Positions 54,476 to 64,000 of a DNA stretch of 64,000 nt are shown one piece after another. A program made the position numbers and the translations under genes. The stretch is from assembly GCA_963573385.1 (NCBI GenBank), contig CAUYLG010047075.1:1-64000 (forward strand), written 5' to 3'. The notes under the pieces are model-generated. The model saw only the letters and a list, made by a program, of their open reading frames with translations. It was not told where the DNA came from and searched no databases. Within the stretch, counting starts at the first letter, position 1; each line of letters starts with the position of its first letter. This DNA comes from Cacajao melanocephalus (lineage: Eukaryota; Chordata; Mammalia; Primates; Pitheciidae).

Positions 54476-56409
54476 TGGAGGATTGCACCCACGCCAGAAG
54501 CCAGGATGGCGGACCCAGAAAACCAAGCTCTAAACACACCTCATCTCCTGCTGAGCCCTGGAGCCCAGTCCAAGGGCAGAGGCTGGGGCAGGGAGAGTGC
54601 AGAACTGAATGGGGCCTGACCCAGCACTGTTCCCTCCTAAGGATGGTGCCTGGGTGGAGACATCAAGCACGAGAGAAGAGAGAAGGGGTAATCCTAGGAA
54701 GGCTCCCTGGAGGAGGGGGTGCCTGGAGGAGGGCTTGAGGACCCAGGTCTGATCCGAGAGGAAAGGGGCTCCTGCCTGCCGGAAACTCCCTCCGTGTGAA
54801 CCAGCCTGTTGCTGGCGTGCAGTGTGCACCTCCCAGGGCTGGCTGAGAAGTATTTGCTGAATGAATGGAACAGATTGGCTCTGTGCAGCTTCCCTCTGTG
54901 GGCTGAGAATGAAGAAGTGATAGAGAAAACAGAAAAGAAGACAGAAAGCAGAACAGTCTCCACTGTGCTTTTCCAGAACCCTCTGAAAGACCCAAAGGGC
55001 ACCAGGGCAGCTGGGACCCGGCCCCAAACCCACGTCCAGCTGTGGGGGCCCAGCCCCAGCTCAGGAGCCCTCACCCCATCCCCAAGAGCATTTGGTGGGG
55101 CCTCCTGTGGCTACGATCCAGCAGACCCACATAGCAGTACTGTTGGTGGATCCCCCAGCCGAACCCAGGCCGTGACCCCCCATCCCTGCTGGCACCTGGG
55201 AGTAAACTGGGCCCTGGACTGTGGGAAGGGTCAAGCCCCGGGGGCCGCTGGGCCAGGCCAGAGGTAAGGACAGGCCCTGGGGGAGGGGGACGTCTGGACC
55301 CTCAAGCTGCTTGGCACCCAGCTCCTCCTGCCTCCTATGCCAGGGTGCCCTGAGACCCTGCAGGTGTCTGCCCCAAACACCGTGCCAGCTCCTCGGCCTA
55401 GGTCCCGGCAGTGGGGACTGGGCTTGGTGACCCTGGTCCATCCTGCAGACTCCCAGCCAGGGGGCAAGGCTGGGCAGGCCGGCCAGGGGCCATGTGCTCC
55501 CAGCTGCTCCACACGCGGGCCGGTGGGACCCTCCCCTCGAGCAGCTGACATCAGCACAGGCTGCCCCGGTGTGGCCTGGTGGATCTAGTGGAGGGCAGCA
55601 GACAAGAAGGTGGAACATGTGACCTGCAAACCTGTGCTCACCACCCACCCAGGGCTGCTGGAGGCCCAGCCTGCCTCTGTCCACCCTCACCTCCCACCTG
55701 GGTGGGGTAGTCTGTCTGGGGAGGGAGCAAGGGTGGCTGTGGGGCAGGCTCACTGGAGGCCCCGGGTGAGTACTGTGCAGGCCAGCCCCTGTCTGGCTGC
55801 TGCCTGGCTCTACTCTGGGGGTTAGGCTGAGAGGCTGGCCTCATCTGGGTCCCCAAGGCCCTGGAACCTGAAGCCTGGCGGGGAGGTGGCCCATCCTCCT
55901 CCCTGTGTTCCTGCTTCCTGCACCTCCATGCCCCTCCCCAGCCTCAGGTTCTGCCCCACCTGCACCTTCCCCCATGGGTGCCCCCTCCGAGAAGCCCTCA
56001 GGGTTACTCCAGGTCTTCCCATTGCCTGTGCTGTTCCCAGAGGGGCTGACTGAGGGCCCAGGTAGTGTGTGCCCTCACCCCATCCCCAGGGCACACACAG
56101 CGCCCTGACCCCACCCCCCTGGCTCCTCTTTCCCTGCAGAAGGCCGGGAAGAGGCGCCGGGTAGAGGGGGTGAGTGGTGTAGGGGGGCTCAGGGAGCCTC
56201 GTCCTGGGCCCTATGAGGAAGAGGATGGGGACTGGGATGGGGATGAGGACGGCCCTCTCTGTTGGCTCCCTGGAGTCCCCAGATCCAGGGAAGCTCCTGG
56301 GGAACTGGTGCCTGCCAGAAAAACTAACCCAGCTTTAATCAGTGCTGGGGCCGGGATCCAGTGAGTGCGGACACCCCTGGGTCCTGGGGGAGGAAGAACA
56401 GGGGGTCTC

Positions 56410-56690
56410 AAAGAGCGGGCAAGTGATGCCTGTGTGTGCGTGCTGGCGTGTGCCTGCCCGCGTGTGCCTGCCTGCGGGTGCGTGCTGGCGTGTGCATGCT
56501 GGTGTGTGCGTGCCTGCGTGTGCGTGCTGGCGTGTGCGTGCCTGTGTCTGTGTTGGTGCCTGTCAATGTACACATCTGTGTGCATCCGAGTCTGTGCATG
56601 TCTCTCTGAGCTGTCTGTGGGTCTGTGTGTGTGTGCACATGTGTCTGTGGGTCTGTCTGTGGGTGTGTCTGAGGGTGTCTGGCGTGAGCT
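56410..56690 (+). repeat. TG-rich degenerate repeat
   Basis: Repeated gtgtgcgtgctggc and gtgtgcctgcctgc units on the + strand, passing into gtctgtgggtctgtc units. Alternating purine-pyrimidine stretches are frequent. Confidence 0.85.
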
Positions 56691-56879
56691 GTGACAGAGG
56701 TGTCAGGAGGAAACTGACACTGTCCCTTTCCGCCCTGTAACAGACGGGTCAGGGTCAGAGAAATGGTCCCTTCCCTCCACAAGGCCCTGAACCAGTGTAG
56801 GGGTTGAGAATTGCTCTAGAGGCAAACCCCTCCTCCCCTGCATCTGGGCACAAATCACTGTCACTTGCTGCCTCCATGG

Positions 56880-57270
56880 CTCCCCACACACCCTCAAACA
56901 CACTCACACTCAAACACATATGCACATCCCCCATTCCACATGCACACACACACACTCACACACATACACACACACACACACTCTCACATACTCTGTCCCC
57001 AATTCCACACACTCTTCCACCCTCACACACACTTCCCCGAATTCTACACACTCTTCCACTCACACACACACACAAACTGACTTCCACAACACACTCATAC
57101 ACACACTTCCCATTCCACACACTTCCACTCACACACTCACACTCATTCACTTCCACACAGGCGCACACACTCCCCCAGTTCCACACATACACACTTCCAC
57201 TCCTCACTTCTACACTCACATTCACACTCACACACACTCTGTTACACGAACTTCCACACACACACACAGC
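56880..57270 (+). repeat. CA-rich degenerate repeat
   Basis: Repeated cacacacacac, cacttccactcacacac and similar units. The strand bias is opposite to the TG-rich block 200 bases upstream. All long frames with runs of Thr-His or Val-Cys here come from this repeat. Confidence 0.9.
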
Positions 57271-60117
57271 CAGAAAGCAAGGGAGAGAGCTGTCCGCCTG
57301 GGCTGTCCCGGGAGCAGGGGGAGTGCCTGCAACGGACGGGCTTGGTGGCCTCGTGCAGCTATCCTCGGACCACAACACAGTGGCACGGGTGCGTCCTGGC
57401 TGCAGCTGGAGCTCGAGGTCCCAGGCCAGATCAAGGGATGAGCCGGGGCAGCGCCGGACCTTGATGGAGGACGATGGAGGCGCAGCTCCTAGACTCAGGC
57501 CAGGGGCTGCCTTTGCAGAGCACGGTGGGGCCTGCTGGGCTCCCCTCACGCCGCGGGGAAGGGCTGTCCACATCCCCGGGCACTTGTTACCCTGGTGCAT
57601 CCTCTGCCCCCTCCCTACGCCAGCCTGACCTCCGTCCGGATCCACCTCTTCCTGGCAGCCCATCATCCTCTCCCTTGTTCTGAAGTTGCTCAGCTGATTC
57701 AACAGAGGCGAGAGTGCCCGAGGGATGAGCACGGAGGTCCCTGGGCTCTGTGTCCCACCTGTGCAGCACTGGATGAGCCAGTGGTGGAAAGACATCTGGG
57801 GCTCCTTGCTGTGCATCTTGAGTGCCCACCTGTGTGCCATTCTGAAGGGCGAGCCCAGACCCACGTGCCCTGATGAGGAGAGGAGGGAGTCAGAGGCTTG
57901 TTGGGACAGGTGGCCGTCCTCTCCCTGTGCGGAGAGCTGGGTGGATGACTCAGGCCGCTTCATGCACCAGGATGGAAACCTTGCATGCATCCGAGAATCC
58001 CCCAGTGGTGCTTTCTCTTTCAGGCATGGCTGGATCCAGGAGCCCGATGGCTATCATCAGAACTGGTGTCCTCACCCTGGGCTCAGCCTGTGGTCCACTC
58101 AGGCAGCCCTTACCGTTGGCATGGCACCTCCAGGCTGACATCCCAGCTCGGACCTTGGGTCCATGAAGGACCCAAGTGCAATCTGCCTGATTCTCCCTAG
58201 GCAATGAGCGATGCCCAGGTCCCAGGCGCCCCTGTCTGGGCAAGAGGTGGGCTTAGGCTAGTACCAGCCTATGGGTGATTCCCAGAGGAGGATTCGGGGC
58301 TGTTCCTAGATGTGATAGATGCTGGGCAGAGCCCTGGCAATTCCCACGCACCCTTCAAAGGGCTTTCCCTTGCTCTGCCTCTTCTGAGCCTCACTAAGCC
58401 CCCAGGAAGTTGAGGCTCAGAATGCCTCTTGGCCCTCCTAGGACCTCCATCAGCAGAGGGCCGGGCCTATACCCCATGGGCTCCAGTTCCACCCCAACTC
58501 CCAGCCATCTGCCCAGATCGACCTGTACCCGCTTCCGGCAGATGCCCTGGGCATTACTGAAGGCCTATTTCCTGCAGTCAGCCAGCGGGTGGGAGCACCG
58601 GCCAGCATGCGCCTCCCTGGCCCCGGGGATCTCCCAGCCCTGGGCCATGCGACTCCTGGGCAGACTGTCTTCCCCCAGCTTGTGCAGGCTGGCACCAGGC
58701 ACAGGAGCCCAGCACAGGGCCTCTTATCAGCCCCTCCATCTCTTCCCCAGAACAGGCCCAGCCTGCTCGCCCGGCTTGTCACCATGCTGGACAGGGATGG
58801 CGTCACCCAGCTGGCTGCACACAACTGCTGAAGCCCTGTGGGCCAGGCGTCCTGAACCGCACCCTCCTCACCCAGGATGGCTGCAGAATTTACCAGGCCT
58901 CCGCACAATGAAAACGTGAGCTCCCTGCCCCAAGACGACGGAGAATCTCACGACGGCGATGGCAGAGCGGTGCGTTACCCTCAGTGCCATGCAGCAGCCC
59001 AGGCTGGGTGCTGTGAGCCCTGCATGAAGCTCCTGGTGGGGCAGCTCGGCCTCCGGGGTCACCCCTCTCTACCATGCCCATGAGGATTGGGCTGAGTGTG
59101 CAGTACCCTGCTGTGACCCCTGACACACAGACCCCAGCCATCTCCTCCACACGCTCCCTGACCTCCTCTCCCAGGGATGCAATTGGGGGAGCACACACAT
59201 CCTCAGAAGGTCCCCAGATGCCTGGCTGTCTCTTACCCAACCCCCGCCCCCAGCTCCAGCTGAGGGGCCAACGTGCCCTGGAGATTACTCCCGAAGAGAA
59301 ACCAACCTCACCACCCGCAGGCACCCCAAGGCTCCTCATCCTGAGCCCCATCTCTGCCCCCATCTTGGCTCCCCAGGCATATTTAAATTTTGCCCCTCCC
59401 ACCCCCATGCTTGGCGGATCCCCTGGCACTGAGACCCAGCCAGTGGCTCCGGCCAACGCACTTGGCTCCTGCAGCAAGTTAAATCTAACCCAGCCCAGCT
59501 GTCTCTCCTCCGGCTCCCACCTGCCCCTCCCATTCCCCAAAGGGATGTGCCCACATCCTGCCCACCCTAAACAGGCCCTCAGGAAGGTCACAGAGGTCCC
59601 CAGGGTCCCCCACTTGCCCATGCTAGGGAAGCCCTTTGCCTAGTGGCCTCTGGGGTCTGTGCCCTGGCCACGGAGGTGCCCTGGTACCCAGGGTGGGGCC
59701 AGCAGTGCGGCGAGTTTTTAACAGGCATTTCGAGAAGGAGCAGGAACCCACCTCCCATCAGCCAGGGTGCAGCCAGGAAGAGGGAAGCTCCAGGTCAACA
59801 CTGAAGTGGGCTGTTCCAGCACCATGCTGGGGTGGGGGTGGGGGTTGGACACAGCCCTCACGCCACAGGAACGCCAGGGAACGTGCACTGCGCTCTGCCT
59901 GGCATCTGGGGCTGTTGCTTCTTCTGAGGCAGGGCAATCATGGGCCACTTCTAGAGATGTCCACATTTCTGGGCCTGGGACGCTCTAGGCCTGGCTGTGG
60001 GGCCGTTTATAATCTGTTCCCTGTAGCCGCTGCATGTTTTGTTTAGGCTGGCAATGCACTCAGCCGAAATGCTGCTATCCTAGCAAAAGTGGCATAGGAT
60101 GGAGTCTCGGGTGAGAT

Positions 60118-60460
60118 GTGAGCAGAAGTGCAGGGTGTATCTTCAGGGACAGATCCTCAAAGAGCGCTGACTCATCCACGGGCAGCACTTCTGCTCTCCC
60201 TTTTTTCCTTCCTCCCTTCAGGTCAGTTGTGCTTGTGATGGCTGGAGCACCAGCAGCTGTTTTGGGCCATGAGGTAACACTGAGAGTGGAAGCCAGCACC
60301 AGGAGAGTGATAAGTAAGATAGGAGCCGCATCCTGGAGGATGCATGGTCCCTGCCAGCTGGACAGCCCAGGCTTGTGTCACCTGGGAGAAAAGTACATTT
60401 CTACCTTGTTGAAACCTGTTATTCTGAGCTTTCTCAGAAACACAGCTCTAACCAGTCCTA
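60118..60460 (+). mobile_element. old unnamed interspersed repeat
   Basis: gatggctggagcaccagcag, ttttgggccatgaggtaaca and aagtacatttctaccttgtt recall a common ancient repeat. Family not assigned. Confidence 0.4.
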
Positions 60461-62269
60461 AAGGGCAGGCAGCCATGTTGGCTCAAATGCTTCCGCCAGC
60501 AAGGCAGGAGGCCACTCCAGTGTCCTGCAAGAAACTTCTTAGGAAAAAGGCTCCCATCCCCCTCTGTCAGGGGTCTGCATCAGGCCCTTCCTGGGCCCTG
60601 GAGTCTCCATGTACACCTCAGTGAAGGGCTCTGGGAAGCCTAAGGTTGTGGAGGGCGCCTGTTGACTTCGTTTACGTAGTTTTCTCAAACCCACTTGATG
60701 GAGGAACCCCTTCCTCCAGAAGCAAGGACTTACAGTCAGAAAGGCCTCTGAGAGGCTGCCGTCTCCCCTCACAGGGGGTGGGACATGTCCCCAAACTGCT
60801 GTGCTCAGAGGAGCTCGGGCAGGCCCTGGGCACACGGCAAGCTCTCAGGAGGCTGGGGCCACTGCCAGCCCCGTGAGCGGGAAATTGGGGACCTTTCTCC
60901 TCTCTCCCCAGCCTCCTCATTCCGACTGCTGTGGAGCTGCGGCCTGAGCGCCACCCTGGCCCTCTGCTCAGGCCAGCCTGTTCCCTGGTCAGGTCTCAGT
61001 ACCAATATCATTTGGCAGAGGCTGGGAGTGGGAGGGGGCTGCGGAGACAGGTGGGGTCACCCCAGGAAGAGTGGGTTTGCAGAGCTGCAGTGGCGTGAAA
61101 GCTGTGGGGTTAGAAGTTTATAAGAGGAACACTATTTTTCTCTTTTGGCAGATTTTAATGGGTGCAGATTGTTCAGGTCCCAAAGACATAGAAAAAAAAA
61201 AGAGAGAAAGAAAAAGCCCTTTACTGCTGCTATTGATAACTTGTCTCGCTTCACGTGGTGGGTTCAAAACTAAAAATACTCTCCTCCCAACGGCAGCGAA
61301 GCCAGGGCTGTCACGTTGCAGAGGAGACTGGAGAGTTGCAGTGGGGAGGGGTCGGCTGCAGCCACGTGAGGGCCAGGGCCAGGTCCCGCTCTGGCTGCCC
61401 AGGCGGCATCCACACGGAAGATTCCATGGCTTTCCATAAAAGAGAGTGGGAGAATGTCCTCTCCGAAGGCCTGGGGAGTGCCTGGGGAGAGGAGACGGCC
61501 TCAGCCGGGGCTTACCAGCCAGCAGCTGCCAGCCAGGCCAGCAATGCCAAGGCACCCGGCGTTCCTGGAAGCCAAGCCCTGTTTGATCTAATGGGGCAGC
61601 TGTGGGTGCAGACCCAGATAAAGAGATAAACCCAGACCCAGAAACCGGGGGAAGAGGTAAGAGTGAAGTGGGGGAAAGGGCGGTGGGTTGTGGGCGGGAT
61701 CGGTGCGGCCAGGCCCTGGGCAAGCTGCTTCTGCTCTCTAAGCCTCAGTTTCCCCATCCAAAAGGTGGGAGCAACAACGTCTCTTCCGCCTCCTTCACAG
61801 TGAAAGGAAGCAGGATGGCATGGACGTGGCTGGGACTGCTGGACCCAGCACGCCAGCCCTGGGGCACGTGGGTCATGATATCTGCCCACTGGTCACCTGC
61901 CCCACCGTGAGGGAGGGAGAGAGCTTCTCCCCTTCTTGGCTAACGAGGACAGAGGGAGGAGCCTAGAAATTCTGTCAGGCAGCAGAAATTTGGTCTGAGA
62001 GTAGTGCAGGTGGGAGAAGACACCCCCAAATCACCTGTAAGATGAGCAGGTCTCAAGCTCTGGAGAGCATGTGTAGCACACACAGCCGCCAGCGGACCTG
62101 GTGTAGGGTCCAGCAGCCACAGCCATAGGAACAGCCAGGCACATCATTCACATGCGGATCCCAGTCCGTGAGCCCAGGTGGGGCTCTGCCTCTCGGACGA
62201 GCTCCAGGGCCAGGCCTGGTCCACCAGACCCCCCTGTGCCTGGAGCTGTGCTGGGCCGCTTCCCATTGC

Positions 62270-62420
62270 TGGGCTAGGGGAGTCACTTAACCTGTCTGGG
62301 GCTGGGTCTGCTCATCTGAAAAGTGGGAATGATGGCCCCTGGTACCCACTTGATTGGCTGCTGCAAACATGAAACCAGATGGGCCTGTGAATCACACGGC
62401 CCTCGGCCATCATCATCATC
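62270..62420 (+). mobile_element. MIR
   Basis: ggggagtcacttaacctgtc, tgctcatctgaaaagtggga and gaatgatggcccctggtacc. Confidence 0.7.
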
Positions 62421-62445
62421 CTCACCATCATCTTCATCATCATGG
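62403..62445 (+). repeat. (CAT)n-like microsatellite
   Basis: catcatcatcatcctcacca then tcatcttcatcatcat. Short and imperfect. Confidence 0.8.
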
Positions 62446-64000
62446 CCCCATTTCATCCATCTTTGTTGCCTTCTCCGCCCCCATCTTCCATCCCTGGAGA
62501 ACCGTGCCTCTCGAATTGGCCTCGTGACCTAGTGAAGATCATCACACAGATGCCTAAGTTGGTTTCGAGGCACCCTCCCTACCACCCACCAACCGAGGAA
62601 GGATTCTCGCCTGGTCCAGGCTACTGGCCCCAGGGAGGAAGTGCCCGTCCAGTCCTGGCAAGAACCCAGCAGTGCTGGCTGATGGCAGACTGCCCTCGGA
62701 GCTCAGTTACTGCATCTGTGAAGAGGGGTGGAATCCCTGTCCCGGCCCCGGGGCCATCTGAGATCACACCTCTCACCCACAAGGCCAGGGTAGATCTCCC
62801 TGCTCGGCCCTGGAGTGGTCCCTGGGCAATGAGAAGGCCCTTCTGCCCGAGCCTCTGAGGATGCCCTTACTGCAGAGCTCGCGGTCAAGGGGTGGGCAGG
62901 CAGGTTGGGGACCCTCAAGGGCACAGGGGTTAGAGTCTTAGAGACTCAGGGTGAGGGGCATAAGAGGGGTGGGTTTCTGGGACCCTGAGCTGGCCCTGGC
63001 CAGGCCCGCAGGGGAAACTGTAGAGCGTGGTCATCTCCGTGGCAACTGGCCTCATCATCCTTGTCCTGGCTTGGGAGCCGCATGCCTTCCCTTCCCTTTC
63101 GGTGGCTGGAGTCGCTTTCTTCAGGCGTAACCATGGCAACCCCTTTGTTTCTGAGGCCTGCCTGCCCCACTCCCCATTCTCTCTTCAGGAGAGGCTCAGC
63201 CAGCTCCTTCCTAGTCCTGGCACGTCTCTAGCTGCACCGGCTGACAGTGGCCCACCAGTGAGTGGGGCCAGCCCCTGGGATGGGGGAGAACTTCCCCGCT
63301 GGGCCCAGAGATGTCGCCTGGGCTGCACCCCTGCCATGGAGGCCACATTTATTGGCTCACTCACGCCCTGACACTGATCGAGTACCTCATCTGCCATGGG
63401 GTCACAGACGGGGCAAAGACCTGTCGCTGCCCCCGCAGCCCTGTGAGGGGCAGCCTGGAAGTGGGAAGACAAGGCCTGCGGAGGGGGTGCAGAGGCCCAT
63501 CGGGGGGTGCCCTGCTGCAGGATGTACTGCAGAGTCATGGGTCATCGCCAGGGCTCTCGAGGCTGCAGGCAGCCCAGGACTCTTGGCTCTACCTCAAACT
63601 GGCTGAAGCAGAAACGAGCACATGGTTCATGTAACTGAAAAGTCAAGGACAGCACCTGCTGAGATGCTGTGGGGTCCACGTGACCCAGCCAGGGTTGCTC
63701 CTGCTTTCCTCTGGCTGGCTTCATTCTCACGCAGCCCTGTCCTCAGGTGGTGAGATGGGGAAGAGTGGCCCCAGACTTCCATCTCTCTCTCGCCTAACCC
63801 AGTTCTGGGGAGGTCTGTGGGCAGATGGGAGAATCATTTGACTTCAGCCCCAGCTCTAGTCTGAACTCTGACCCTGCAGCAAAAGTCCCAGGACTGAGCT
63901 TCTTTGGTCAGAACTGGGTCACAGGCTGACCCCTAAACCAACTGCTGTGACTCTGTGTAGCCAGCCTGGTTCATGTCACTCCACTCACCTCAAACCAGAC

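Larger units (their letters stand above)
48261..64000. other. intergenic, upstream of HRH3
   Basis: GC-rich, almost without Alus. It holds MIR fragments, a diverged dispersed duplication (50187-50262 and 51404-51486), the TG/CA tracts at 56.4-57.3 kb, and otherwise nothing I recognise. Frames up to 300 codons occur but overlap on opposite strands and have repetitive or proline-rich translations. By known gene order OSBPL2 should begin beyond the window's right end. Confidence 0.65.

Noticed and set aside
56956..57990. 344-codon minus-strand frame with long Val-Cys runs
   Set aside because: It reads through the CA-rich repeat; no coding signal outside it.
58890..59621. 243-codon minus-strand frame overlapping a 189-codon + frame
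   Set aside because: Mutually overlapping frames on both strands, no recognisable motif, no splice context.
61612..61632. Paired GATA motifs (agataaagagataaac)
   Set aside because: Short motifs expected by chance in this length; nothing else nearby supports an enhancer.

Overview
The window is mammalian nuclear DNA from a primate. About thirty Alu copies (full-length, half-length and nested) fill the first 35 kb, with L1, MIR and DNA-transposon relics between them, and all genes are split by spliceosomal introns. Three genes can be assembled: the 3' end of SS18L1 (CREST, + strand), the whole of MTG2 (GTPBP5/OBGH1, + strand) and the whole of HRH3 (histamine H3 receptor, - strand). This is the gene order I know from human chromosome 20q13.33, where OSBPL2 follows. 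The joined MTG2 and HRH3 reading frames are 406 and 445 codons, the human lengths, but both proteins differ from the human ones as I remember them at scattered residues (for example V403 and R431 in HRH3). A non-human catarrhine such as an Old World monkey is therefore the likely source; that is an inference from memory.

Layout. 1-15.4 kb: last three exons of SS18L1 (6224-6343, 7844-7971, 12517-12543) and a long AT-rich 3'UTR ending at a poly(A) signal near 15386. The introns are packed with Alus. 15.5-16.3 kb: CpG island and promoter of MTG2, with an ETS/CRE-like site just before the exon 1 donor at 15964/15965. 16-29.7 kb: MTG2, with ATG at 23007, six coding exons and stop at 29578-29580. 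29.7-42.8 kb: intergenic, with repeats up to 35.2 kb and then nearly Alu-free. 42.8-48.2 kb: HRH3 on the minus strand, with three coding exons, a 3'UTR ending at an antisense AATAAA (42800-42805), and a CpG-island promoter with CCAAT and GC boxes near 48.2 kb. 48.3-64 kb: GC-rich sequence upstream of HRH3 in which I find no gene, only a half-Alu, MIR-like pieces, a TG/CA-rich strand-switch tract and a diverged dispersed duplication.

The genes do not form a pathway. SS18L1 is a neuronal chromatin (nBAF) co-activator, MTG2 a mitochondrial ribosome-assembly GTPase and HRH3 a Gi/o-coupled histamine autoreceptor. The points most worth checking are: two introns with apparent GC donors (last intron of SS18L1, intron after the second coding exon of MTG2); a clean in-frame 237-nt exonic intron in the HRH3 third loop; two unrelated 39-bp minisatellites, one built from the start of an Alu; a tandemly duplicated CTCF-like site; nested transposon insertions; and the sharp loss of Alus at about 35.2 kb. 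I found no CRISPR array, phage, bacterial operon or new enzyme system, and the sequence gives no reason to expect one.
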